Shown here: positions 15,695 through 23,682 of the stretch, piece by piece | How the letters are laid out: each line of letters begins with the position of its first letter | Numbering within the stretch: the stretch's first letter is position 1 | From: Microbispora sp. ZYX-F-249 | GTDB lineage: Bacteria > Actinomycetota > Actinomycetes > Streptosporangiales > Streptosporangiaceae | Assembly: GCF_039649665.1 (NCBI RefSeq) | Contig: NZ_JBDJAW010000012.1 | Span: forward strand, 124,001 to 188,000 | Reading direction: 5' to 3' | Length of the DNA stretch: 64,000 nucleotides | The notes under the pieces: model-generated | The model's database searches: none | Told to the model about the DNA's origin: nothing | The model's input: the letters and a program-made list of their open reading frames with translations, nothing else | Program-made: the position numbers and the translations under genes

Positions 15695-16510
15695 ATGGCG
15701 ACCAGTACGACGTACGGCGCGCGAGAGCACGCCCGCGCCCAGGAGGGCACCAGAAGCGACACCATGCCGGTGCTCCCGGCCTCGGACTGGCCCGCCCCGC
15801 CGGACGGCGTCGCCCCCGCCGACCTCGTGTGGGCCGAGACCGTCGCCGGGGGCGGCTACACCCACAAGGTGCTGGCCCGGGGCACCGAACTGCGCCTCAC
15901 CGACCTGGCCGGCGACGCCTGCGCGCACCTGCTGCTCTACGTGGCGGGCCGCCCCTGGGAGCGGCTCAACGTCGCCGACACCGTCAAGGTGCTGTGGAAC
16001 GCCTACCTCGGCGAAGGCCACCTGCTGCTGTCGGACCAGGGCCGCGTGCTGGCCTCCGTCGTCACCGACACCTCCGGCCGCCACGACACCGTGTGCGGGA
16101 CCTCAACCCTGCGGCGCAACACCGAGCGGTACGGCGACGGCACACCGCACGGCCCCGCTCCCGCCGGGCGGGAACTGTTCACGCTCGCCGCCGCCAAGCA
16201 CGGCCTCGAGCGCCGGGACCTGCCCCCGTCGATCTCCTTCTTCCAGGGCGTGCGGGTCGGCCCCGACGGCGGCCTGACCTTCACCGGCTCCGCCGGGGCC
16301 GGCGCGTCGGTCACCCTGCGCGCCGAGATGCCGCTGACCGTGCTCATCGCCAACACCGCCCACCCGATCGACCCCCGTCCGGCCTACACCTGCACACCGA
16401 TGGAGGTCCTGGCCTGGCGCGCCCGGCCCACCGGCCCCGGCGACCCCCTGTGGCAGGCCAGCCCCGAAGGCCGCCGCGCCTTCCTCAACACCGCCGAGGT
16501 GACCCGATGA
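15695..16510 (+). CDS. DUF1989 urea-carboxylase-associated protein; probable carboxyguanidine deiminase subunit
   Basis: A protein of 271 residues, ATG 15695 with CAGGAGA upstream. It belongs to the urea amidolyase-associated (UAAP/DUF1989) family, of which two paralogues always occur with bacterial urea/guanidine carboxylases. Established work on such operons showed that the pair forms carboxyguanidine deiminase (CgdAB), converting carboxyguanidine to allophanate. Shared family motif: VTDTSGRHDTV followed by NTERYG, and SISFFQGVRVGPDG. The length fits the longer (UAAP2-like) member; I do not assign A or B. It overlaps the next gene by ATGA and is the first gene of the operon. Confidence 0.85.
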   Translation: MATSTTYGAREHARAQEGTRSDTMPVLPASDWPAPPDGVAPADLVWAETVAGGGYTHKVLARGTELRLTDLAGDACAHLLLYVAGRPWERLNVADTVKVLWNAYLGEGHLLLSDQGRVLASVVTDTSGRHDTVCGTSTLRRNTERYGDGTPHGPAPAGRELFTLAAAKHGLERRDLPPSISFFQGVRVGPDGGLTFTGSAGAGASVTLRAEMPLTVLIANTAHPIDPRPAYTCTPMEVLAWRARPTGPGDPLWQASPEGRRAFLNTAEVTR

Positions 16511-17118
16511 CCCTCACCGACACACCCGTGCTCGATGTGACCGTGCCCGCCCGCGCCCCCTGGTCGGCGATCGTCCGCGCCGGGCAGGAGCTGACCATCA
16601 CCGACCTCGGCGGCAACCAGGCCGTCGACTGCCTGCTGTACGACGCGCACGACACCGCCGTCCGCTACAGCGCCCCCGACACCGTCCACGCCCAGGGCGG
16701 CATCTTCCTCACCACCGGCAGCGTGCTGATGTCCAACGAACACACCCCGCTGATGACCGTCGTCGCCGACACCTGCGGCCGCCACGACACCGTCGGCGGC
16801 GCCTGCTCCAAGGAGTCCAACACGCTGCGCTACGGGCACCACACCTACTCCCAGCACGCCTGTGTGGAGAACTTCCTCATCGAGGGCGGCCGCCACGGGC
16901 TCGGCAAACGCGACCTGGTGAGCAACATCAACTGGTTCATGAACGTCCCGGTCGAGCCCGACGGCACGCTCGGCATCGTCGACGGCATCTCCGCCCCCGG
17001 CCTCGCCGTCACCCTGCGCGCCGAGACCGACGTGCTGGTCCTGGTCTCCAACTGCCCGCAGATCAACAACCCGTGCAACGGCTTCGACCCCACGCCCGTG
17101 CGGATGACGGTCCGATGA
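16507..17118 (+). CDS. DUF1989 urea-carboxylase-associated protein, second paralogue; probable carboxyguanidine deiminase subunit
   Basis: A protein of 203 residues starting inside the stop of the preceding gene. It repeats the same family signatures: VADTCGRHDTVGGACSKESN followed by TLRYG, then SNINWFMNVPVEPDG and a C-terminal LVLVSNCPQINNPCNGFDPT. It is the shorter, UAAP1-like partner and presumably forms a hetero-oligomer with the product of 15695-16510. Role by family: hydrolysis of carboxyguanidine so that allophanate can reach the hydrolase at the end of the operon. Its stop overlaps the start of the carboxylase (ATGA). Confidence 0.87.
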   Translation: MTLTDTPVLDVTVPARAPWSAIVRAGQELTITDLGGNQAVDCLLYDAHDTAVRYSAPDTVHAQGGIFLTTGSVLMSNEHTPLMTVVADTCGRHDTVGGACSKESNTLRYGHHTYSQHACVENFLIEGGRHGLGKRDLVSNINWFMNVPVEPDGTLGIVDGISAPGLAVTLRAETDVLVLVSNCPQINNPCNGFDPTPVRMTVR

Positions 17119-20100
17119 ACACTCTCCTCGTCGCCAACCGGGGCGAGATCGCCGTCCGCGTCATCGCCACCGCCCGCCGCCTGGGCCTGCGCACCGTCGC
17201 CGTCTACTCCGACGCCGACCGGGGCGCCGCCCACGTCCGCCTGGCCGACCACGCCGTACGGCTCGGCCCCGCCCCCGCCCGCGAGAGCTACCTGGACGCC
17301 GGCCGGGTGCTGCGGGCCGCGCTGGACAGCGGCGCGGACGCCGTCCACCCCGGTTACGGCTTCCTGTCCGAGGACGCCGCCTTCGCCCGGCAGGTCGAGG
17401 CCGCCGGGCTGGCCTTCGTCGGCCCCACCCCCGAGCAGCTCGACCTGTTCGGCGCCAAGCACACCGCCCGCGCCGCCGCCGAGCGGGCCGGCGTGCCCCT
17501 GCTCCCCGGCACCAGTCTGCTCCCCGACCTCGACGCCGCCCTGCGCGCCGCGCGGGACATCGGCTACCCGGTCATGCTCAAGGCCACCGGCGGAGGCGGC
17601 GGCATCGGCATGCGCGCCTGCCGCGACGCCGGTGACCTGGCCGAGGCGTGGCAGAGCGTGCAGCGCACGGCCGCCGCGAGCTTCGCCTCGGCCGGGCTGT
17701 TCCTGGAACGCCTGGTCGAGGGCGGCCGGCACGTCGAGGTCCAGGTGTTCGGCGACGGCATGGGCGGCGTCGTCACGTTCGGCGATCGCGACTGCTCGCT
17801 GCAGCGGCGGCACCAGAAGGTGCTGGAGGAGGCCCCCGCCCCCGGACTGCCGCCGCGGGTGCGGGCCGGGCTCGCCGACAGCGCCGCCGGCCTGTGCGCC
17901 TCGGTGCGTTACCGGTCGGCGGGCACGGTCGAGTTCATCTACGACCCGGCACGCGGCGAGCCGTACTTCCTGGAGGTCAACACCCGGCTGCAGGTGGAGC
18001 ACCCCGTCACCGAGGCGATCTACGGCGTCGACCTGGTCGAATGGATGCTGCGCCTGGCCCAGGGCGACGTGAGCCACGTGCACGCCGCCCTGCGCAACCC
18101 GCCCCGGGCCGCCGGCAACGCCGTCGAGGCCCGTGTGTACGCCGAGGACCCCAGCCGCGACCACCGGCCCGGCGCGGGCCTGCTCACCCGGGTCGAGTTC
18201 CCCGAGGGCGTGCGGGTCGACGGCTGGGTGGAGACGGGCACGCAGGTGAGCAGCGCCTACGACCCGCTGCTCGCCAAGGTGATCGCGCACGGCGCCGACC
18301 GGGACCAGGCCCTGGACCGGCTGGCCGCGGCGCTGGCCGAGACCCGGATCGACGGCGTCGAGACCAACCTCGGGCTGCTGCGCGCCGCCGTGGCCGATCC
18401 CTGCGTACGGGCGGCCGCGCACGGCACCGCCACCCTGGCCGGGCTCGCCGACGGCTCCCGCCGCATCGAGGTGGTGCGGCCCGGCACCCTGACCACCGTC
18501 CAGGACTGGCCGGGACGGACCGGCTACTGGCAGGTGGGCGTGCCGCCGTCGGGGCCGATGGACGACCGCTCCTTCCGGTACGGCAACACCGCGCTGGGCA
18601 ACGACCCCGGCGCGCCCGGCCTGGAGTGCACGTTGCGCGGCCCGGCGCTGCGCTTCAGCCACGCCACGACCGTCTGCGTCACCGGCGCGCCCGCACCGGT
18701 CACCGTGGACGGCACGCCCGTCCCCCAGTGGGAGCCGGTCACCGTGCCCGCCGGCGGTGTGCTGGACGTCGGCGCCGCCGAAGGGCCGGGACTGCGCGTC
18801 TACCTGCTGATGGCGGGCGGGTTCGACGTGCCCGCCTACCTGGGCAGCGCCGCGACGTTCACGCTCGGGGGGTTCGGCGGCCACGGCGGCCGGGCCCTGC
18901 GCGCCGGGGACGTCCTGCACGGCGGAGGTCTCACCACCCACGCGGGCGTGGAGCCCGGCGGGCGGCCCGAGTTCGGGCACCACTGGCGGATCGGCGTGGT
19001 CGAGGGCCCGCACGCCGACCCCGAGTTCTTCACCGGCGACGACATCCGCGACTTCTGCGCCGCCGAGTGGAAGGTCCACCACAACTCCGCCCGCACCGGC
19101 GTACGCCTGATCGGCCCCAAACCGCGCTGGGCACGCCTCGACGGGGGCGAGGCGGGCCTGCACCCCTCCAACATCCACGACACGCCCTATTCGGTGGGCG
19201 CGGTGGACTACACCGGTGACATGCCGGTCGTGCTCGGTCCCGACGGCCCCTCGCTCGGCGGGTTCGTCTGCCCGGCCACCGTCGTCACCGCCGAACGCTG
19301 GAAACTCGGCCAGCTGCGGCCCGGGGACACCGTCACCTTCGTCCCCGCGCCCTCCGCGGTCGGCGCCCCCGGCGACGGCGGCGTGCTGCACCGCCTGCCC
19401 GAGACCGGCGAGCGGCCCCGCGTCACCTACCGGCGCAGCGGGGACGACAACATCCTCGTCGAGTACGGGCCGATGGTGCTCGACCTGGGCCTGCGCATGC
19501 GGGTGCACGCCCTGTCCGAGGCGCTCGCCGCCCGGGATCTGCCCGGCGTGATCGACCTCACCCCCGGCATCCGCTCGCTGCAGATCCATCTCGACCCGGC
19601 CGTGCTGTCGCAGCGCGACCTGCTGGCCGAGCTGCTGCGGCTCGAGGATGACCTGCCGCCCACGGGGGAGCTGGAGGTGCCGAGCCGCGTCGTCCATCTC
19701 CCCCTGTCGTGGGACGACCCCGCCACCCGGGAGGCGATCGCCCGGTACATGGCGGGGGTGCGTGACGACGCGCCCTGGTGCCCCTCCAACATCGAGTTCA
19801 TCCGCCGGGTGAACGGCCTGGATGACGTGGCCGACGTGCACCGCGTCGTGTTCGACGCCGAGTATCTCGTGCTCGGGCTCGGCGACGTCTACCTCGGCGC
19901 GCCCGTGGCCACCCCGCTCGATCCCCGGCACCGGCTGGTCACGACCAAGTACAACCCCGCGCGCACCTGGACCGCCGAGAACTCCGTCGGCATCGGCGGC
20001 GCCTACCTGTGCGTCTACGGGATGGAAGGACCGGGCGGCTACCAGTTCGTGGGCCGTACGACGCAGGTGTGGTCGAGCTGGCAGCAGCGCGGCGCGTTCC

Positions 20101-20636
20101 GGCCGGGCTTCCCCTGGCTGCTGCGTTTCTTCGACCGCATCCGCTGGTATCCGGTGACGGCCGAGGAACTGCTCGAACTACGGGCCGACCTGGCGGCGGG
20201 GCGGTTCGAACCCAAGATCGAAGAGGGGGTGTTCCGGCTCGCCGACTACCGCCGTTTCCTGGCCGAGCACGCCGAGTCCATCGCGGCCTTCCGCGAACGG
20301 CAGGCCGCCGCCTTCGCCGCCGAACGCGCGGCCTGGCAGGCGGCGGGCGAGTTCGACCGGGCGGAGCAGTCCCAGGGCCCGGCCGAGACCGAGCTGGAGC
20401 TGCCACCGGGGTGTGCGGTGGTGGAAGCGGAGTTCACCGCGAGCGTCTGGCAGGTCGGCGTCACGCCGGGCCGGCGGGTCGCGGCGGGGCAGCCGCTGGT
20501 CGTGCTGGAGGCGATGAAGATGGAGTCCGCCGTCCCGGCCCCCGCCGGCGGCGTCGTCGAACGCGTCCTGGTCGCCCCCGGGGACCAGGTGGAGGCGGGC
20601 GCCCCGCTGGTGGTGCTGAGGAGCGATCGTGGCTGA
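17115..20636 (+). CDS. Biotin-dependent urea/guanidine carboxylase, probably guanidine-type
   Basis: A protein of 1173 residues. The biotin carboxylase domain (1 to about 445) has the glycine loop KATGGGGGIGMRA and FLEVNTRLQVEHPVTE. The carboxyltransferase part of fused KipA/KipI-like domains follows (about 455-1000; PGTLTTVQDWPGRTGYW, GDDNILVEYGP), then the family-specific YNPARTWTAENSVGIGG region. The biotin carrier domain ends the protein, with LEAMKMESA carrying biotin-Lys1135. It carboxylates its substrate with ATP and bicarbonate. The residue in VGAVDYTGDMP is Asp698; by my recollection an Asp/Asn difference in this active-site region separates guanidine from urea carboxylases. The two DUF1989 partners also favour guanidine. 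No allophanate hydrolase is fused to it, unlike yeast urea amidolyase. Confidence 0.92.
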   Translation: MNTLLVANRGEIAVRVIATARRLGLRTVAVYSDADRGAAHVRLADHAVRLGPAPARESYLDAGRVLRAALDSGADAVHPGYGFLSEDAAFARQVEAAGLAFVGPTPEQLDLFGAKHTARAAAERAGVPLLPGTSLLPDLDAALRAARDIGYPVMLKATGGGGGIGMRACRDAGDLAEAWQSVQRTAAASFASAGLFLERLVEGGRHVEVQVFGDGMGGVVTFGDRDCSLQRRHQKVLEEAPAPGLPPRVRAGLADSAAGLCASVRYRSAGTVEFIYDPARGEPYFLEVNTRLQVEHPVTEAIYGVDLVEWMLRLAQGDVSHVHAALRNPPRAAGNAVEARVYAEDPSRDHRPGAGLLTRVEFPEGVRVDGWVETGTQVSSAYDPLLAKVIAHGADRDQALDRLAAALAETRIDGVETNLGLLRAAVADPCVRAAAHGTATLAGLADGSRRIEVVRPGTLTTVQDWPGRTGYWQVGVPPSGPMDDRSFRYGNTALGNDPGAPGLECTLRGPALRFSHATTVCVTGAPAPVTVDGTPVPQWEPVTVPAGGVLDVGAAEGPGLRVYLLMAGGFDVPAYLGSAATFTLGGFGGHGGRALRAGDVLHGGGLTTHAGVEPGGRPEFGHHWRIGVVEGPHADPEFFTGDDIRDFCAAEWKVHHNSARTGVRLIGPKPRWARLDGGEAGLHPSNIHDTPYSVGAVDYTGDMPVVLGPDGPSLGGFVCPATVVTAERWKLGQLRPGDTVTFVPAPSAVGAPGDGGVLHRLPETGERPRVTYRRSGDDNILVEYGPMVLDLGLRMRVHALSEALAARDLPGVIDLTPGIRSLQIHLDPAVLSQRDLLAELLRLEDDLPPTGELEVPSRVVHLPLSWDDPATREAIARYMAGVRDDAPWCPSNIEFIRRVNGLDDVADVHRVVFDAEYLVLGLGDVYLGAPVATPLDPRHRLVTTKYNPARTWTAENSVGIGGAYLCVYGMEGPGGYQFVGRTTQVWSSWQQRGAFRPGFPWLLRFFDRIRWYPVTAEELLELRADLAAGRFEPKIEEGVFRLADYRRFLAEHAESIAAFRERQAAAFAAERAAWQAAGEFDRAEQSQGPAETELELPPGCAVVEAEFTASVWQVGVTPGRRVAAGQPLVVLEAMKMESAVPAPAGGVVERVLVAPGDQVEAGAPLVVLRSDRG

Positions 20637-22314
20637 GACGACAGCTGAGACGACAGCTGGGACGGCACTGGAACGGGCCCGCAGGGCCTACGCCCGGATC
20701 ACCGAGACCGGCCGCGGCGAGATCTGGATCGACCTGCGGCCACAGGCCGAGGTGGAGGCCGAGGCCGCGGCCGTGGACGCCCGCGTGGCGGGCGGCGAGC
20801 ACCTCCCCCTCGCGGGCCGGACGCTGGCCGTCAAGGGCAACATCGACGTGGCCGGGCTGCCGACCACCGCCGGCTGCCCGTCCTACGCCTACCTGCCGGA
20901 CGCCGACGCCCCCGCCGTGGCCGCCCTCCGCGCGGCCGGCGCGATCGTGCTGGGCACCACCAACCTGGACCAGTTCGCCACCGGGCTGGTCGGCACCCGC
21001 AGCCCGTACGGCGCGGTGCGTGCCGCCGCCGACCCGGCGCGGATCTCCGGCGGGTCCAGCTCGGGCTCGGCGGTCGCCGTCGCGCTCGGCCTGGCCGACC
21101 TCGCGCTCGGCACCGACACCGCGGGCTCGGGCCGGGTCCCGGCCGCCTTCAACGGCATCGTGGGGCTCAAGCCCACCCGCGGCCTGATCCCCACCGGCGG
21201 CGTGGTCCCTGCCTGCCGGAGCCTGGACTGCGTCAGCGTCTTCGCCCGGACCATCCCCGAGGCCCAGCGGGCCCTGGCCCTCATGACGGATTCTCCGGCG
21301 GGGCCCGCGCCGCGCCCTGCCCGCCGCCCTGCCCGCCGTCCGGGGCCGTGGCGGGTGGCCGTGCCCGCCACCGCCGACCTGGGCGAGCTGGCCCCGGGCT
21401 GGGCCGAGGCGTTCGAGGACGCGGCCGGCGGGCTGGCCTCGGCGGGCGTGGAGATCCGCCCGATCGACCCCGCTCCCTTCCTTGAGGCCGCCACGCTGCT
21501 CTACCAGGGGGCGTTCGTCGCCGAGCGGTACACCGCGGTCGGCGCGTTCGTCGAGAAGGGCGGCCCGGACCTGGATCCCACCGTCGCCTCCATCATCACC
21601 GCGGCCCGTGACCTGCCCGCCCACCGCCTGTTCGCCGATCGGGAACGCCTGGCGGAACTCCGCGCGCGGGCCATGTCCCTGCTCGGGGACTGCGACGCCC
21701 TGCTCCTGCCGGTCACTCCCCGCCACCCCACCCTGGCGCAGGTCGCGGCCGACCCCGTCGGCGTCAACGGCGACCTCGGCCGCTTCACCAACTTCGTCAA
21801 CCTCTTCGACATGTGCGCGCTGGCCGTGCCCGCCGGGCAGGTGGACGGGCTGCCGTACGGGGTGATGCTGGCCGGGCGGGCCCACGCCGACGACGACCTG
21901 GCCGCCGTCGCCCGGCTGCTCCGGCCGGCCGCCCGCCTGGCGGTGGTCGGCGCGCACCTGTCGGGGCAACCGCTCAACCACGAGCTCACCGCGCGCGGCG
22001 GCCGCCTGGTGGCCACCACCGGCACCGCCGCGCGCTACCGGCTGCACGCCCTGAGCACCGACCCGCCCAAACCCGGGCTCGTACGGGTCGCCGAGGGCGG
22101 CGCGGCCGTCGAGTGCGAGGTGTGGGAACTGCCCGCCGACGGGCTGGGCGACCTGCTCGCGGCCCTCCCCCGCCCGATGACGCTGGGCCGGGTCGAACTG
22201 GCCGACGGCACGGACGTGCCCGGTTTCCTGTGCGCCCCGGAGGGGCTGCGGGGCGCCGCCGACATCACCGCGTACGGGGGGTGGCGCGCTTACTTGCGAT
22301 CGGTCCGCGGCTGA
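20629..22314 (+). CDS. atzF: Allophanate hydrolase (amidase-signature family)
   Basis: A protein of 561 residues from GTG 20629, with GAGGAG upstream, overlapping the carboxylase stop. The amidase catalytic triad is visible: Lys in LAVKGNIDVAG, then SGGSSSGSA and the nucleophile region TDTAGSGRVPAAFNGIVG. The C-terminal domain (about 450-561; GQPLNHELTARGGRLVATT, YRLHAL, PGLVRV) is the allophanate-hydrolase-specific accessory domain. It hydrolyses allophanate to ammonia and CO2, the last step of guanidine/urea assimilation. The first codons contain a duplicated 12-base unit (GCTGAGACGACA, twice) giving A-E-T-T-A-E-T-T. It is the last gene of the operon. Confidence 0.92.
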   Translation: MAETTAETTAGTALERARRAYARITETGRGEIWIDLRPQAEVEAEAAAVDARVAGGEHLPLAGRTLAVKGNIDVAGLPTTAGCPSYAYLPDADAPAVAALRAAGAIVLGTTNLDQFATGLVGTRSPYGAVRAAADPARISGGSSSGSAVAVALGLADLALGTDTAGSGRVPAAFNGIVGLKPTRGLIPTGGVVPACRSLDCVSVFARTIPEAQRALALMTDSPAGPAPRPARRPARRPGPWRVAVPATADLGELAPGWAEAFEDAAGGLASAGVEIRPIDPAPFLEAATLLYQGAFVAERYTAVGAFVEKGGPDLDPTVASIITAARDLPAHRLFADRERLAELRARAMSLLGDCDALLLPVTPRHPTLAQVAADPVGVNGDLGRFTNFVNLFDMCALAVPAGQVDGLPYGVMLAGRAHADDDLAAVARLLRPAARLAVVGAHLSGQPLNHELTARGGRLVATTGTAARYRLHALSTDPPKPGLVRVAEGGAAVECEVWELPADGLGDLLAALPRPMTLGRVELADGTDVPGFLCAPEGLRGAADITAYGGWRAYLRSVRG

Positions 22315-22327
22315 CGCGGCGGGCCCT

Positions 22328-22373
22328 CCGGGCCGGGCACTCCGGGCCGGGGACGCCGGGCCGGGGACGCCGG
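22328..22373. repeat. Three 14-bp GC-rich tandem repeats between convergent genes
   Basis: Three units beginning CCGGGCCGGG start at 22328, 22342 and 22356; the second and third are identical (CCGGGCCGGGGACG), and a partial fourth follows. They fill the 59-bp gap between the allophanate hydrolase stop and the P450 stop. Each unit contains the self-complementary CCGGGCCGG-like core and could act as a terminator for either strand; no U-tract is present. Confidence 0.7.
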
Positions 22374-23579
22374 TCACAGGGTCACCGGCAGCGCGGTCAG
22401 CCGCCATGTGCCGGGGTCGGGGGCGCGCAGTTCGTCGATCGGGGCGGCCGGGGCCAGGCCGGGGAAGCGGCGCAGCAGCGCGGTGATCGCGGCCTGGGTC
22501 TGCACGCGGGCGAGGGAGGCGCCCAGGCAGAAGTGCGGCCCGTGGGCGAACCCCAGGTGGCCCGCGCCGGGCGAGCGGGTCACGTCCAGCCGGTCGGGGT
22601 CGTCGAACACCCGGGGGTCGCGGTTGGCCGCGGCGATCAGGGCGGTGACCTTCGCGCCCTCCGGCACGGTCACGCCGTACAGCTCGACGTCCCGACGGGC
22701 GTGGCGCGGGATCGCCAGCAGCGTGGGACCACACCAGCGGATCAGCTCCTCGACGGCGGCCGGCGCCAGCGCGGGATCGGCGCGCAGGGCGGCCGACTGG
22801 GCGGGGTGGGACAGCAGGGCGGCCACGGCGTTGGCGATCAGCGTGGTCGGCGTCTGCCCGGCGAGGACCAGGTGCCAGACCAGCGTGACGATCTCGGTGT
22901 CGCTCAGCCGGTCCCCGCCCTCGGCCCCGTCCTCGCCGTGGGCGCGGACGAGGTCGGCCAGCACGCCTCCGCACGCGTCCGGCTCGGCGCGTGCCGCGGC
23001 GACGGCGGCCTTGGCGCCGGCGATGATGCCGGGGATGGCCCGGGCGAAGTCCCCGCCCGCTCCGGCGGCGACGGTGGCGCCCCATTCGCGCCAGTGCGGG
23101 CGGTCCCGTTCGGGGATGCCGACCAGGGCGCAGATGACGTCCATCGGCAGCGGCCGGGCGAAGTGGCGCAGCAGGTCGGCCTGCCCGCCTTCGGCGTGCG
23201 CGGGCAGGTCGTCGAGCAGGGCGCCGACGATGGCGTCGATCCGGGGCCGGAACTCCGCCGCGCGGCGGGGGGTGAAGGCCGGGGCGGCCAGTCTGCGCAG
23301 CCGGGCGTGCTCGGGGCCGTGCATCTCGCTCATGGTCCGCATGTACGGCAGGCAGTCGCCGGGGACCGGCGGGCGCATGAAGCTGTCGGCGGTGAGGGCG
23401 AAACGGGCGTCGCCGAGCATCGCCCGCGCGCCGTCGTGCCTGGTCAGCGCCCATATGGGGCCGAGGCCGGGGATGAGCAGCCGCGCGAGCGGCGCGGCCT
23501 CCCGCGCCCGTCCGTACGCGGTGAAGGGGTCGCGCAGGACCTCGGGATCGGTGAGGTCCACCTCGGGCAGGGAAATCAC
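22374..23579 (-). CDS. Cytochrome P450 (bacterial class I)
   Basis: A full-length P450 of 401 residues. I choose GTG 23579, which has GGAG six bases upstream, over TTG 23585. The I-helix has VLAGQTPTTLIA (acidic residue replaced by Gln, Thr kept), the K-helix ExxR is EELIR and the heme loop is FAHGPHFCLGASLAR with Cys351 as iron ligand. HGPEHARLRRLAAPAF is the C-helix motif. The redox partner is not encoded nearby. It is divergent from a TetR gene and the shared promoter carries a clear palindrome (23601-23621), so expression is probably inducible. The substrate is unknown. Confidence 0.93.
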   Translation of the reverse strand: MISLPEVDLTDPEVLRDPFTAYGRAREAAPLARLLIPGLGPIWALTRHDGARAMLGDARFALTADSFMRPPVPGDCLPYMRTMSEMHGPEHARLRRLAAPAFTPRRAAEFRPRIDAIVGALLDDLPAHAEGGQADLLRHFARPLPMDVICALVGIPERDRPHWREWGATVAAGAGGDFARAIPGIIAGAKAAVAAARAEPDACGGVLADLVRAHGEDGAEGGDRLSDTEIVTLVWHLVLAGQTPTTLIANAVAALLSHPAQSAALRADPALAPAAVEELIRWCGPTLLAIPRHARRDVELYGVTVPEGAKVTALIAAANRDPRVFDDPDRLDVTRSPGAGHLGFAHGPHFCLGASLARVQTQAAITALLRRFPGLAPAAPIDELRAPDPGTWRLTALPVTL

Positions 23580-23587
23580 GGGCAACT

Positions 23588-23636
23588 CCAGATGTTAATC
23601 CCAGATGTTCATGTCATCTGGATGGCGACGGTATCT
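23588..23636. promoter_or_regulatory. Divergent P450/TetR control region with palindromic operator
   Basis: CCAGATG (23601-23607) and CATCTGG (23615-23621) form a perfect 7-bp inverted repeat around TTCATGT. A third copy of the half-site with two more matching bases, CCAGATGTT, lies at 23588-23596 next to the P450 ribosome-binding site. A -10-like TATCTT (23631-23636) could serve the TetR gene, so the dyad would cover its -35 region. Confidence 0.65.
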
Positions 23637-23682
23637 TGGGCCTCGCCGTACGGCAAGCGGGCGTACACGGACGAGGAGATCG

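Noticed and set aside
16845-19931. 1028-residue minus-strand open frame
   Set aside because: It is antisense to the carboxylase gene, has no domain-like sequence and arises from the high GC content.
20461-23454. 997-residue minus-strand frame
   Set aside because: It is antisense to the allophanate hydrolase and out of frame with the P450, which explains the region well.
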